64,000 bases of DNA from JL08 sp963765555 (GCA_963765555.1 CAVXWX010000008.1:168078-232077), one strand, 5' to 3'. Counted from the first letter of the stretch, positions 1 through 9,935 are shown. Made by a program: numbers and translations. Notes: generated from the letters alone by a model not told the origin.

Positions 1-1
1 C

Positions 2-700
2 TACCATCTGACCCGAGGGCAGGGACCGTGCATCGTGTTTCTGGGCGGTTTGAAATCGGATATGGAAGGCACCAAGGCCGTATATCTTGAAGCATGGGCC
101 AAAGCGCAGGGGCGGGCGTTTTTGCGGTTCGATTATTCGGGGCACGGTGAATCCTCGGGGGAATTCACAGACGGATGTATCGGAGATTGGGCGCAAGACA
201 GTCTTGCCGCTGTCACAGCGCTCACCACCGGGCCACTGGTTCTGGTCGGGTCGTCCATGGGCGGGTGGCAATCGTTGTTGCTGGCGCGCGCCATACCCGA
301 CAGGATCGCCGGTCTGGTCACAATCGCCGCCGCGCCGGATTTCACCGAAGACGGATACTGGGCCAGCTTCAGCGACGATCAAAAGGCGGCGCTGGACAGG
401 GTTGGCCACGTGGAACTGCCGTCCGATTATATGGAACCCTATATTATCACCAAACGGATGATCGAAGACGGGCGCGACCAGTTGGTGTTGCGCGCACCGC
501 TGGACCTGCCGTTTCCGGTGCGGTTTTTGCAAGGCACCGAAGACACTGCCGTCAGCACCCAAACCGCCCTGCGCCTGTTGGAGCATGCCACCGGCCCCGA
601 TATGCGCCTGACGCTGGTCAAAGACGCGGATCACCGGTTTTCGGACGAGGCGTGTCTTGATCTGATCGTGGCCGCAGTGAACGACGTGTTGGCGGCGTAA
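2..700 (+). CDS. Alpha/beta hydrolase, 5' end outside window
   Basis: The reading frame is open from the first complete codon, so the true start lies upstream of the window; about 232 residues are visible. It has an alpha/beta-hydrolase pattern: a G-S-S-M-G nucleophile elbow with the likely catalytic Ser codon at 254-256, a candidate acid in G-T-E-D-T near 535-550, and a candidate His in D-A-D-H-R-F near 625-640. Family members hydrolyse esters, amides or thioesters; the substrate cannot be told from the sequence. It ends 24 bases before the next start and probably shares its transcript. Confidence 0.8.
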   Translation, partial: YHLTRGQGPCIVFLGGLKSDMEGTKAVYLEAWAKAQGRAFLRFDYSGHGESSGEFTDGCIGDWAQDSLAAVTALTTGPLVLVGSSMGGWQSLLLARAIPDRIAGLVTIAAAPDFTEDGYWASFSDDQKAALDRVGHVELPSDYMEPYIITKRMIEDGRDQLVLRAPLDLPFPVRFLQGTEDTAVSTQTALRLLEHATGPDMRLTLVKDADHRFSDEACLDLIVAAVNDVLAA

Positions 701-724
701 CCCGTGATGGAGCAGGAGGGGCAT

Positions 725-1159
725 ATGGACCAACGTATCAGCCTGATCACCCTTGGGGTGCGCGACGTGGCGGCATCGCACGCGTTTTATAACGCGCTTG
801 GATGGGCGCAGGCCGAGGCTGAAGGCGACATTGTTGTGTTTGATCTGATGGGTCAGACGCTTGGGCTATACCCGCTTGCCGCGCTGGCGGAAGATATCGG
901 CGTGCCGGTCGATGAACTGGGCCATGGCGCGCAAACGCTGGGGTATAACTGCCGCAGCAAGGATGAGGTGGCACAGGTTCTGGCGGCTGCCGAAACCGCG
1001 GGTGCACGCATCCTGAAACCCGCATCAGACGTATTCTGGGGCGGGCATCACGGATATTTCGCCGACCCCGATGGCCACATCTGGGAGGTCGCGTTCAACC
1101 CGTTTTCGCCCCTGTCCAAGGATGGCGCATTCCGCTGGGCCGGATACCCAGAACCATGA
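725..1159 (+). CDS. VOC superfamily (glyoxalase-like) protein
   Basis: A 144-residue protein of the vicinal-oxygen-chelate fold. It opens with I-T-L-G-V-R-D-V-A-A-S and closes with F-A-D-P-D-G-H-I-W-E-V, the typical strand carrying the C-terminal Glu ligand. The frame extends to a GTG at 704, but the ATG at 725 is preferred because AGGAGG lies five bases before it. Such single-domain proteins may bind metals, act as lyases or dioxygenases, or sequester antibiotics; no specific role is supported here. Its end overlaps the next start by four bases. Confidence 0.82.
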   Translation: MDQRISLITLGVRDVAASHAFYNALGWAQAEAEGDIVVFDLMGQTLGLYPLAALAEDIGVPVDELGHGAQTLGYNCRSKDEVAQVLAAAETAGARILKPASDVFWGGHHGYFADPDGHIWEVAFNPFSPLSKDGAFRWAGYPEP

Positions 1160-1788
1160 AACCGCCCGCCAGCATGTGGAGCCTTGAAACCTTCGGGCGC
1201 ACGCGCCTGAGCAAACATTTCTACATGCGCGATTTCCTGTATTCCGAGATTGGCAGTTTCCACCGTATTCCCAACCTGCCGGACAACCCCGATCTGGCGA
1301 TTGAAGCGGGGCGCATGCTGTGCACGGAACTGTTGGACCCGCTGGAAGAAACCTTTGGCCGTATTGCGATCCGGTCAGGCTTTCGCAGTCAGGCGCTGAA
1401 CCGGTATGGCAATGAAAACAAACTGAACTGCGCGCGCAATGATGCCAATTACGGGCACCATATCTGGGATGTGCTGGATGGTGATATCATGGGGGCGGGC
1501 ACGTCTCTGGTGATCCCGTGGTTTGCGGACCGGTATGAACAGGGGCGCGACTGGCGCGATCTGGCGTGGTGGATACATGATCATCTGCCCTATTCGCATA
1601 TGTGGTTTTTTCCCAAACTTGCCGCGTTCAATCTAAGCTGGCGCGCCTTGCCGCACCGCACGATTTCAAGCTATATCGCACCAAAGGGCAAGCTGCTGGC
1701 GGCAGGGGCATCCCCGGATGAGGGGATTGAAAAACGCCGCGCACGTTATGCCGATTTTCCCCCGTTTCGCGGCATAAACTATCCCTGA
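1156..1788 (+). CDS. Peptidase M15-like protein, function unknown
   Basis: A 210-residue protein beginning in an ATGA overlap with the VOC gene, so the two are translationally coupled. Residues around 75-110 contain I-R-S-G-F-R-S followed by Y-G-H-H-I-W-D-V-L-D, and further on Y-S-H-M-W-F-F-P. The spaced His, Asp and His resemble the zinc site of M15-type D,D-peptidases, which cut peptidoglycan cross-links. No signal peptide or membrane segment is visible, so a periplasmic role is not supported and the assignment rests on motif resemblance only. Confidence 0.6.
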   Translation: MKPPASMWSLETFGRTRLSKHFYMRDFLYSEIGSFHRIPNLPDNPDLAIEAGRMLCTELLDPLEETFGRIAIRSGFRSQALNRYGNENKLNCARNDANYGHHIWDVLDGDIMGAGTSLVIPWFADRYEQGRDWRDLAWWIHDHLPYSHMWFFPKLAAFNLSWRALPHRTISSYIAPKGKLLAAGASPDEGIEKRRARYADFPPFRGINYP

Positions 1789-1928
1789 CCCACATTTTTC
1801 TGCCGACAGGCGGGCTTGGCCTTGCCTGTGGTTGGCGCACGGGCCAATGTGCACCTAACAAGACCCCAGATCAGACGGGCCGCAGGACAGATCATGATTT
1901 TCTTGACCCTTTCAAACCGTCACCGCGC

Positions 1929-2640
1929 ATGACCGAACCGGTTGTATTCCTGCCCGGAATGATGTGCGACGCCCGTGTGTTTGGCGCACAAATCCTTGAT
2001 CTGTCGGCACAGACACCGGTGATGGTGGCCCCAATCACCAAAGGTGAACGGATCGAAGAGATTGCATCGGGCCTGCTGGATGCGTTGCCTGCCAAATGTG
2101 CGCTAGTCGGGCTGAGTATGGGGGGCATTGTCGCGATGGAGCTTTTGCGCCGCGCCCCGGATCGGATTTCGCGCATCGCGCTGATGTCGACCAGCCCGCT
2201 GGATGACACGCCGCAGATATCGGCCGCCCGCGAACCGTTGATCGTGCGCGCCAAGGCCGGACGGCTTGAGGATGTGATGGCCGAAACGATGCGGCCTGAA
2301 TACCTTGCCCCCGGACCCAAAACGCGTCGAAGTGATGTCTATTGTGAAAGAGATGTCACAGGCGTTGGGCACCGACGTGTTTGTTCGCCAGTCGCGTGCC
2401 CTACAACGGCGGCGCGATCAGCAAAGCACGCTGCGTAAATGCAAGGTGCCCGCGCTGATCCTGTGCGGCGCGCACGACCAGTTGACGCCGGTCAAACGCC
2501 ACAGTTTCATGGCTGAACTGATCCCGAATGCGCAATTGCAGATTATGGAGCATTCCGGACATCTGCCCACGCTGGAACAGCCCGATGCTGTGACGCAAGT
2601 GCTGCGCGACTGGCTGGAAATGCCGTTTATCCTGCGCTAG
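1929..2640 (+). CDS. Alpha/beta hydrolase, interrupted by one frameshift
   Basis: A second alpha/beta hydrolase of about 236 residues once one extra base is allowed for. The first part (1929 to about 2318) carries the G-L-S-M-G-G nucleophile elbow. The second part, in the +1 frame and ending at 2640, carries L-C-G-A-H-D-Q-L-T-P with the acid and H-S-G-H-L-P with the His. The break falls near GGACCCAAAACGC, where one surplus A restores the frame. All catalytic parts survive on both sides, which favours a sequence error over decay. The substrate is unknown. Confidence 0.75.
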
Positions 2641-2643
2641 CCG

Positions 2644-3917
2644 TCACGCCGCCGCGTTTTTGTTCGCGGCTTTCTTGGTCTGTTTGCCGCTGTTGGCGTC
2701 GATGAAATCCAACACCAGCGGACGGATATTGTTGCGCCAGCTTTTACCGGCAAAAATTCCGTAGTGGCCAGCCTCGGGTTCGACATGGCTGGCCTTTTTG
2801 CTGTCGGGCAGGCCGGTACACAGATCAAGCGCGGCAATACACTGGCCGGGGGCCGAGATATCATCCTTGGCACCTTCGACGGTTTTGACGGCCACGGTGG
2901 TGATCTTGCCGATATCCACCTGCTTGCCCGCGACGACAAATTCGTTCTTCGCGATCTCGCGGTCTTTGAAAATACGTTCGACCGTAGACAGGTAGAATTC
3001 GGCCGGCATATCCATCACGGCAAGGTATTCATCATAAAACCGGTTGTGCGCGTCATGATCGGATGCTTCGCCTTTGGCAACGCGCTGGATCTGATCGACA
3101 AAGGCCTGCCCGTGCCGTTCGCTGTTCATCGACATGAACGAGGCCAGTTGCAGCAAGCCCGGATAAACCATGCGGCCCACGCCGGAATATTTGAACCCGA
3201 CCCGCTGGATCATGGTTTCTTCCAACTGGCCCATCGTCACGCGGCGGCCAAAGTCGGTCACATCCGTCGGCGTGGCATCCGGATCAATCGGGCCGCCGAT
3301 CAGCGTGAGCGAACGGGGCTGTGCATCGGGATCTTCTTCGGCCAGATAGGCGGTGGCGGCCAATGTGAGCGGGGCAGGTTGGCACACCGCAATCACATGC
3401 GTGTCCGGCCCCATTTCCCGCATGAAATCGACCAGATACAATGTATAGTCTTCGACATCGAACTTGCCCGGCACTGACGGGAATGTCGCGCGCATTGTGC
3501 CAGTCGGTGATGTAGACTTCGCAATCGATCAGCAGGCTTTTCACGGTCGAGCGCAGCAACGTGGCATAGTGGCCCGACATCGGCGCAACCAGCAAAACCT
3601 TGCGCGGGCGCGGTTTGCGCCCGTTGACGTTGAAATGGATCAGATCGCCAAACGGACGCGACACAATCGTTTCGACGTTGACCAGATGGTCTTTGCCGTC
3701 TTCACCGGTAAAGGTGCGAATGCCCCAGTCCGGTTTGACCGTCATGCGTTGGAATGTGCGTTCTGTCACTTCACCCCATGCGGCGATCATGCCCATCATC
3801 GGATTGGGAAACATGCGAAAACGCAGGGTAGGATGCCATCGCCAGCGCCGAGGCCCCCATCCACTGGTTGGTGTTCCGGATCGTTTCCATCAAGTCATAT
3901 GTGACCATGTAGCGCAT
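2644..3917 (-). CDS. phaZ: Intracellular PHA depolymerase, two frameshifts
   Basis: It hydrolyses stored polyhydroxyalkanoate in the cytoplasm, the mobilising counterpart of phaC, which is transcribed divergently from 4029. The start is ATG at 3917, with AAGGAGA seven bases upstream; the first codons read M-R-Y-M-V-T-Y-D-L-M-E. Three frame segments join near 3815 and near 3485 to give about 424 residues, normal for the PHB_depo_C family. Visible landmarks include V-L-L-V-A-P-M-S-G-H-Y-A, V-C-Q-P-A-P with the putative nucleophile Cys, and G-H-Y-G-I-F-A-G near the C-terminus. The two breaks look like base-call errors. Confidence 0.85.
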
Positions 3918-3991
3918 CAACCATCTCCTTGCTTGATCGCGGATCACGTCCGGATCATACGTCGCTTTGCCCCGCAGCGTTTGCGGCGCTA

Positions 3992-4006
3992 TGCTGCACA
4001 GCAGCG
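3992..4006. promoter_or_regulatory. Candidate PhaR operator between phaZ and phaC
   Basis: TGCTGC-ACA-GCAGCG is a palindrome with one outer mismatch, 22 bases before phaC and in the shared divergent region. It has the form of the TGC-rich boxes described for PhaR in Paracoccus and Rhodobacter, and matches two perfect copies before phaP. Confidence 0.65.
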
Positions 4007-4028
4007 ACGTTAAGGGGGATTCGGCAAG

Positions 4029-5863
4029 ATGACAACAAGAGACAATGACGCGGGCAACACGAACGGCACCGAAGGTGGCGAAATTGCAGCAGAAAATCTG
4101 GAAAAGCTGACCGAAAACCTGACCAAGGTCGAAGAACTGTCAAAGCGTTTGATCAACGCGATGTCCAGCAAGAAACCCAGCAATCCCGCGCTGAGCGCGC
4201 CGGATCAGGAGCTTTTTAGCAAGGCGGCGACGGCATATTGGACGCAGGCGATGCACAATCCGGCCAAGTTGCTGGAGCATCAACTGGAGTTCTGGGGCAA
4301 GTCGGTCAAACATTATGTCGAAGCGCAACAGGTCTTGAGCCATGGCAAATTCGAGGCCCCCGCCGATCCCGGCCCGAAGGACCGCCGCTTTTCCAACCCG
4401 TTGTGGGATACGCACCCCTATTTCAACTTTATCAAGCAGCAATACCTGATCAATTCGGATGCCCTGAAGCAGGCCGTTGCCCAAGCGGGCGATCTGGATC
4501 CGGTGGAACAGCGCCGTTTGACCTATTTCACCCAGCAGATCGTCGACATGATGGCGCCCACCAATTTTCTGGCCACCAACCCGGATGCGCTGGAAAAGGC
4601 CATCGCAGACCGAAGGCAAATCGCTTGTCGACGGGCTGGAAAACCTTGTTGCCGATCTTGAGGCGAACAATGGCGAACTGGTGGTGCGTCTGGCGGATGA
4701 AAAGGCGTTTGAACTGGGGCGCAACATCGCCACAGCCGAAGGCAGCGTCATCTATCGCAACCGGATGATGGAACTGATCCAGTATGCCCCGACCACCGAA
4801 AGAGGTTCACGAAACCCCGCTGATCATCTTTCCGCCCTGGATCAACAAATTCTACATTCTCGACCTCAAGGCGCAGAACAGCCTGATCCGCTGGATCACC
4901 GATCAGGGCTATACCCTGTTTGTGGTCAGCTGGATCAACCCCGACGCGAAATACAAGGATGTCGGCATGGAGGAGTATATCGAAGAAGGGTACCTGACCG
5001 CCATTCGCGAGGTCAAAGCCATCTACCGGACAAAAACAGGTCAACGCGGTCGGCTATTGCATCGCGGGTACGACGCTGGCCTTGACGCTGTCGCTGTTGA
5101 AACAGCGCGGCGACAAGTCGATCAAGTCGGCCACCTTCTTTACCGCGCTGACCGATTTTTCCGATCAGGGCGAATTTACCCCGTTCCTGCAAGACGACTT
5201 TCATCGACGGGATCGAGGCCGAAGTCGCGGACAAAGGAATGCTGCCATCCTTCATCATGGCGCGCACCTTCAGCTTCCTGCGCTCCAACCGACCTGATCT
5301 ATACGCCCGGCGATCAAAAGCTACATGATGGGCGAGGCCCCGCCCGCCTTCGATCTGCTGTACTGGAACGGCGACGGGGCCAACCTGCCCGCGAAAATGG
5401 CGGTCGAATATCTGCGCGGTCTTTGCCAGCACAACGAATTGGCCAAGACGGCTTTGAGCTGTTGGGCCAACACTGCATCTGAAGGACGTGGATGTGCCGC
5501 TGTGTTCGATCGCGTGCGAAACCGATCACATCGCGGCTTGGAAGGATTGTTATCGTGGCGTCCAGCAGATGGGATCCAAGAACAAGACCTTTATCATGAC
5601 CCAGTCGGGCCATATCGCCGGGATCGTCAATCCGCCGACCAAAGAACAAATACGGCCACTACACCAATGCCGATCTGGACCTTGATCACGATGCTTGGCT
5701 GAAGGGCGCGGATTTCCACGAAGGCTCCTGGTGGCCGCGCTGGGAAAGCTGGTTGTCCAAACGCTCGGGCAAGATGGTTGCCGCCCGAGAAGTCGGAGAT
5801 TCGGAGCATCCTGTTCTGGCCGCAGCGCCCGGAACCTATGTGGGGATCAAGGCAAGTTCCTGA
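4029..5863 (+). CDS. phaC: Class I PHA synthase, nine frame breaks
   Basis: It polymerises hydroxyacyl-CoA on the granule surface. The start is ATG at 4029 after AAGGGGG. Following the homologous sequence across frames gives about 609 residues, normal for class I. The lipase-like box V-G-Y-C-I-A-G has its nucleophile Cys codon at 5058-5060; the catalytic Asp is in A-C-E-T-D-H-I and the His in S-G-H-I-A-G. Nine single-base indels are inferred, seven insertions and two deletions, for example AACCGAC for expected AACGAC and CCCGGCG for CCCGCG. No motif is damaged otherwise, so sequence error is more likely than gene decay. Confidence 0.88.
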
Positions 5864-5887
5864 AATACAATAGGTTTTCAAAATATA

Positions 5888-5902
5888 TGCTGCGGTGCAG
5901 CA
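5888..5902. promoter_or_regulatory. Candidate PhaR operator 1 of phaP
   Basis: TGCTGC-GGT-GCAGCA is a perfect six-base inverted repeat with a three-base spacer. Its centre is 29 bases, nearly three helical turns, from the next copy. Confidence 0.75.
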
Positions 5903-5910
5903 AAAAATAC

Positions 5911-5939
5911 TTGAAATGCTGCGACGCAGCAAGTATATC
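5911..5939 (+). promoter_or_regulatory. Putative phaP promoter with operator in spacer
   Basis: TTGAAA at 5911-5916 and TATATC at 5934-5939 are separated by 17 bases, an ideal sigma-70-type spacing. The spacer consists of the second perfect palindrome, TGCTGC-GAC-GCAGCA (5917-5931), plus two bases. A repressor bound there would block RNA polymerase directly. The hexamers are inferred by eye. Confidence 0.6.
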
Positions 5940-5995
5940 CTTGTCATCAAGACGAAACGGGGCTGGCCCGGACATAGAGACAAAGGATTAAGACA

Positions 5996-6442
5996 ATGGC
6001 TAAAGCACAAGACATGACAGCAGTTATGAAAGACATGATGGGCGCATTCCCGGTCGACACAGCTGCAATGGAAGACGCATTCAAAACCACTGCATCGCTG
6101 AACGAAAAACTGTCGGGCGTTGCTCTGACAGCTGCTGAAAAATCCACCGAGATTTCCAGCAAATGGACAAAAGACACTCTGGCCAAACTGGCCGAAATGT
6201 CGAAAGCCAAAGCAGAGCCTGCCGATTACGCCAAAGCAATGACCGATTTCGCATCCGCTTCTGCCGAAGTTGCTGCTGAAAACATGGCTGCTTTCGCTGA
6301 AATCGCGAAAAAAGTTCAGATGGACACAGTTGAGCTGATGATGGCCGCTGGCAAAGACATCTCGGAAGATGCAACTGCCGCCGTGAAAAAAGCCACAGGC
6401 GAAGTGACTGCAGCTGCCAAGAAAGCCGCAACTGCAAAATAA
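5996..6442 (+). CDS. phaP: Phasin, PHA granule coat protein
   Basis: A 148-residue, almost wholly helical, Ala/Lys/Glu-rich protein without Cys or signal peptide, typical of phasins that coat PHA granules and set their size and number. It begins M-A-K-A-Q-D-M-T and ends in A-A-A-K-K-A-A-T-A-K. It lies between phaC and phaR, has its own promoter with two TGCTGC-N3-GCAGCA boxes, and is followed by a strong terminator, so it is a separate and probably highly expressed unit. Codons are strongly biased (repeated GCT, CTG, AAA), consistent with an abundant protein. Confidence 0.9.
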   Translation: MAKAQDMTAVMKDMMGAFPVDTAAMEDAFKTTASLNEKLSGVALTAAEKSTEISSKWTKDTLAKLAEMSKAKAEPADYAKAMTDFASASAEVAAENMAAFAEIAKKVQMDTVELMMAAGKDISEDATAAVKKATGEVTAAAKKAATAK

Positions 6443-6484
6443 GAACGCTGATCAGCGTCCTTCCTCCCGAGGACGCGATTGCGG

Positions 6485-6515
6485 GGGCGAACCTTCTGGT
6501 TCGCCCTTTCTTTTT
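6485..6515 (+). terminator. Rho-independent terminator of phaP
   Basis: GGGCGAACC, loop TTCT, GGTTCGCCC, then TTTCTTTTT. A nine-pair perfect stem with a T-rich tail, 42 bases after the phaP stop. Confidence 0.92.
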
Positions 6516-6622
6516 GTCCGGACTGTCCCGGTCGAAAACGTCGCGTGCGTTGCGCGCTCTTTCAATTTCCCCGCACCTGTCCTAGGCTATGCCGCAGTGC
6601 TGCATTCGGGAAAGGTTGGCGC

Positions 6623-7180
6623 GTGACACAGACAGATAAACCCCTGCTTATCAAAAGATACGCCAGCCGACGGCTGTATAACACCGAAACCAGCGATTAC
6701 GTGACGCTGGAAGATATCGCAGGGTTCATCCGTGCCGGACGCGAGGTGCAGATCGTGGATCTGAAATCCGGTGACGATCTGACACGTCAATACCTGCTGC
6801 AAATCATTGCCGAACACGAAAGCCGCGGTGAAAGCGTTTTGCCGATTGATGTGCTGACCGACCTTGTGCGCAGCTACATGTTGCCCGGCGGGTCCGTGGT
6901 GCCGCAATTCCTGCAAGCGTCATTTGATATGCTGCGCGATGGCCAATCCAAAATGGTTGAAAACATGACCACTTTGAACCCGATGGCGAAAATGCCCGGG
7001 TTCGATGCGATGCAGGCCCAGCAAAAGGCCTTTATCAAGGCAATGACCGGTGGCATGTCTGACAAATGGACCGGTGCCGGCTCTGCCCCCGCTCCGGAAG
7101 AGGCCGAAGAAACCGAAGACCTTGATGCGATTAAAAAGCAACTGGCCGAACTTCAGGAAAAGCTGTCGCGCCTGAAATAA
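6623..7180 (+). CDS. phaR: PHA synthesis repressor PhaR
   Basis: A 185-residue DNA- and PHA-binding repressor of phasin and PHA genes. The frame is open from 6479, but the GTG at 6623 is chosen because the family signature follows at once: I-K-R-Y-A-S-R-R-L-Y-N-T, then Y-V-T-L-E-D-I and V-D-L-K-S-G-D-D-L-T (PHB_acc N-terminal domain). A second conserved domain covers residues 70-115 and an acidic linker leads to a C-terminal coiled segment ending in L-S-R-L-K. By family knowledge it leaves its operators when PHA binds it. It lies just past the phaP terminator and TGC half-sites near 6592-6604 may allow self-control. Confidence 0.92.
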   Translation: MTQTDKPLLIKRYASRRLYNTETSDYVTLEDIAGFIRAGREVQIVDLKSGDDLTRQYLLQIIAEHESRGESVLPIDVLTDLVRSYMLPGGSVVPQFLQASFDMLRDGQSKMVENMTTLNPMAKMPGFDAMQAQQKAFIKAMTGGMSDKWTGAGSAPAPEEAEETEDLDAIKKQLAELQEKLSRLK

Positions 7181-7192
7181 CGGCCCGATCGC

Positions 7193-8386
7193 TCAGGTGC
7201 CATAGGCGCGCACCGGCCCCATAACGTCGGCAATGGCGTGCAGCAAGACGCCTGCAATCGCGTCCAGATCGCTTTGTTCCAGCTGAACCGGCAAGCGCAC
7301 GTCGCAGGCCCGCATCAACATTGCGCGGGTGTGCGGCAATTCCGGTACATCCGCAATGAACTGCCAGTTCCAGAACGCGCGGGCATTGTCGGTGGACAGG
7401 CCAAACACCTGCACCTTGACGCCATTTGCACCTGCGATTTGTACGAAATGGCGCACCTGGTCATCCGACAAACCCAACAAATTGAACTGGATGGAATCCG
7501 GCGCACGGCTTTCAGCGGGCAGGGCATCTGGCACCTGCATCCATTTTGATGCGTTCAACTGCGCCGCCACATAATCATGGTTGCGCCGCCCGTCGCGCAC
7601 ACGGCGCGGCAATTCGGCCAATTGCGGGCGAATGATCGCGGCACTCAGATTGTTCAGCCGCAGGTTATACAGCGGCAATTTGTTCTGCCACCGCGCGAAT
7701 GCATCGTGCAGAACGGGATGCTTTTGCCAGTTATGTTCATACGCACCCGACATGATGATCGCCCGCGCCACAAGATCGGCATCGTCCGTGATCAGAATGC
7801 CACCTTCACCTGCATTGATCATCTTGTAGGACTGAAACGAAAAACACCCCACGCGCCCCAGCGTGCCGATGTTGCGACCGGCCCACGTTGTGCCCAGCGA
7901 ATGGGCGGCATCCTCGATCACCGGAATACCGGCGGTGTTACACAGCGCCAGAATGGCATCCATATCCGACGTATGCCCGCGCATATGGCTGATGATAACG
8001 GCACTGATGTCATCCCCAAGGCGCTGTTCAAAATCATCCAGGTCGATGCGATAATTTGCCCCCACTTCGCACAGCACCGGAATGCAGTCGGCATGCAAAA
8101 CCGAAGACGGCACCGCTGCGAATGTGAACCCCGGGATCAGAACACGCGCATCCCGCGGCAGACCCAACGCCTTGAGAGACAGGAACAGGGCCGCAGAACA
8201 CGACGACACCGCCAGCGCAAACCGGCTGCCCATCATCTGCGCAAATTCCGCTTCCAGCAACGCGACGGGCGCATCGGCATCCGCCGTATAGCGAAACAGA
8301 TCACCGGTTTGTAACAACCGGTCGATTTCAGCGCGGGCACTGTCAGGGATCGGTTCTGCGGAATGGGTGTCGGGAAGAAGGGGCAT
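7193..8386 (-). CDS. DegT/DnrJ/EryC1/StrS family PLP aminotransferase
   Basis: A 397-residue fold-type I PLP enzyme. Family marks are V-S-S-C-S-A-A-L for cofactor phosphate contacts, V-I-E-D-A-A-H-S-L-G with the pyridine-nitrogen Asp, and S-F-Q-S-Y-K-M-I-N-A-G-E-G-G with the Schiff-base Lys. Relatives aminate keto-sugars for surface glycans or antibiotics. No sugar nucleotide or glycosyltransferase gene is nearby, so the substrate is open. It is convergent with phaR, 12 bases apart, and 140 bases with no recognised feature separate it from the next minus-strand gene. Confidence 0.8.
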   Translation of the reverse strand: MPLLPDTHSAEPIPDSARAEIDRLLQTGDLFRYTADADAPVALLEAEFAQMMGSRFALAVSSCSAALFLSLKALGLPRDARVLIPGFTFAAVPSSVLHADCIPVLCEVGANYRIDLDDFEQRLGDDISAVIISHMRGHTSDMDAILALCNTAGIPVIEDAAHSLGTTWAGRNIGTLGRVGCFSFQSYKMINAGEGGILITDDADLVARAIIMSGAYEHNWQKHPVLHDAFARWQNKLPLYNLRLNNLSAAIIRPQLAELPRRVRDGRRNHDYVAAQLNASKWMQVPDALPAESRAPDSIQFNLLGLSDDQVRHFVQIAGANGVKVQVFGLSTDNARAFWNWQFIADVPELPHTRAMLMRACDVRLPVQLEQSDLDAIAGVLLHAIADVMGPVRAYGT

Positions 8387-8526
8387 ATTCAGGTTTCCTT
8401 AATTCTACCTTTCGAAATAGTAAAACAATGTAACAGGCGTGCAAAGACAAAATTGCCCGGCCGCCGCTGATCGGCGAAACCGGACTGACCTTATATTCAG
8501 ATAATCTTAGGGCAGGGCAGGACCGC

Positions 8527-9831
8527 TCAGACCCCCATGCGGTCGCGCATGGCATACCACGTCATCGCCAGCACAAGCAGGGGCGAGCGCATCATCGACC
8601 CGCCCGGAAACGACGGTGTCGGCACCTTTGACATCACATCAAACCCGCTGGCCTGTCCCTGAATGGCAAGGGCCATCAATTGCCCCGCATGGGTTGCAGT
8701 TCCGACGCCGTGGCCGGAATAGCCCGACGCTGACAGGATATTCGGGGCCACACGCGCCAGATAGGGCAGGCGTTTCATCGTGATGGCCAGCGTTCCGCCC
8801 CAAGTATAATCGAATTTCACATCTTTCAGATGCGGAAACACGATGCTCATCGGTTTGCGCACCACCGCGCCAATATCCTTGGGAAAGCGGTAGCCATAGC
8901 TTTCGCCGCCCCCGAACAACAACCGCTTGTCATGGGACAGGCGGAAATAATTGACCACAAAGCGGCTGTCAGCCACCGCAATATCGCGGGTCAGAACCTG
9001 TGCGGCATCCTCGCCCAAAGGTTCGGTTGCGGCGATAAAATTGTTGATCGGCATGACCCGCGCCGCCACCTTGCGGTTCAGGTTGCCCATATATCCATTG
9101 CAGGCCAATACCACATGGTCGGCCACAACGCGGCCCTTGTCGGTCTGCACCACCGGTTTGGTCCCTTGGGTGATGTTGTGCACATGGCTCAATTCATGAA
9201 TACGCGCGCCTGCGTCTGTCGCCGCCTGCGCCAGACCCAATGCAAAGTTCAGCGGATGCAGATGCCCCGCCCCCATATCCAGTGTACCGCCCTTGTAATC
9301 GGGCGACGGGCACAACGCTTGGCACGCCTCCGCATCCAGCGCCTCGATCTCGGTATAGCCATAATCGCGCTGCAACTTTTCGGCGTAGCGGTGCGCATGC
9401 TCTACATCCGCCACGGTCGACGCGGTGTGCGCCACACCGGGTTTCAGGTGACAGTCGATATTATGGGTGTTCACCAGCGACTTGACCAGTGTCTTGGCCT
9501 CTTCGCCCATGTCCCACAACTTGGCGGCATCATCCTTGCCGACCAGACGTTCCAACCCGTCCTGCTCCATGCGCTGGCCGCTGCCCAACTGCCCGCCATT
9601 GCGCCCCGATGCGCCAAATCCCGCGCGATGCGCTTCGACAACCACAACATCCAGACCCGCCTTGGCCAGATGAAGCGCGGCCGACAACCCGGTGTACCCG
9701 GCCCCCACCACACAAACATCGGCACGCGTTTCGCCTCTCAAAGGCGCAAAGGGCGGCAGCGCGTTGGCTGTGGCGGCATACCAGCTGTCAGGGTACTTTC
9801 CTGTTTTGTCGTTGGAAAACAAAAGGTTCAT
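8527..9831 (-). CDS. puuB: FAD-dependent amine oxidase, PuuB-like
   Basis: A 434-residue DAO-family flavoprotein. The Rossmann motif C-V-V-G-A-G-Y-T-G lies at about residues 40-48, followed by V-V-E-A-H-R-A-G-F-G-A-S-G-R-N-G-G-Q. The closest known role is oxidation of gamma-glutamylputrescine to an aldehyde. It is the last gene of a minus-strand set with two glutamine synthetase homologues, which fits gamma-glutamylation of an amine followed by oxidation. The exact amine is not proven, and no aldehyde dehydrogenase (PuuC) is in the window. The symbol is by similarity. Confidence 0.75.
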   Translation of the reverse strand: MNLLFSNDKTGKYPDSWYAATANALPPFAPLRGETRADVCVVGAGYTGLSAALHLAKAGLDVVVVEAHRAGFGASGRNGGQLGSGQRMEQDGLERLVGKDDAAKLWDMGEEAKTLVKSLVNTHNIDCHLKPGVAHTASTVADVEHAHRYAEKLQRDYGYTEIEALDAEACQALCPSPDYKGGTLDMGAGHLHPLNFALGLAQAATDAGARIHELSHVHNITQGTKPVVQTDKGRVVADHVVLACNGYMGNLNRKVAARVMPINNFIAATEPLGEDAAQVLTRDIAVADSRFVVNYFRLSHDKRLLFGGGESYGYRFPKDIGAVVRKPMSIVFPHLKDVKFDYTWGGTLAITMKRLPYLARVAPNILSASGYSGHGVGTATHAGQLMALAIQGQASGFDVMSKVPTPSFPGGSMMRSPLLVLAMTWYAMRDRMGV

Positions 9832-9868
9832 GCTACAGCTCCGCTCTGGCGCCGGATGCAGCGCCTTG

Positions 9869-9891
9869 CCTTCATTTGTCCGGAAATACTC
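9869..9891. repeat. Dispersed intergenic motif, copy 1
   Basis: A 23-base sequence beginning CCTTCATTTGTCC and ending AAATACTC. It matches 42279-42301 at 22 of 23 positions. It lies between the amine oxidase and the glutamine synthetase homologue, next to a GCACCGG/CCGGTGC inverted repeat. Confidence 0.6.
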
Positions 9892-9935
9892 ACCTGCACC
9901 GGCCTTGCGTCTTGCAAAACCGGTGCGGGTTACAC

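Noticed and set aside
4029..5863. Programmed frameshifting in phaC
   Set aside because: Nine breaks at unrelated contexts cannot be programmed; no slippery heptamer with a downstream structure recurs.
6479..6622. Upstream extension of PhaR
   Set aside because: It would run through the phaP terminator and has no homology; GTG 6623 gives the standard N-terminus.
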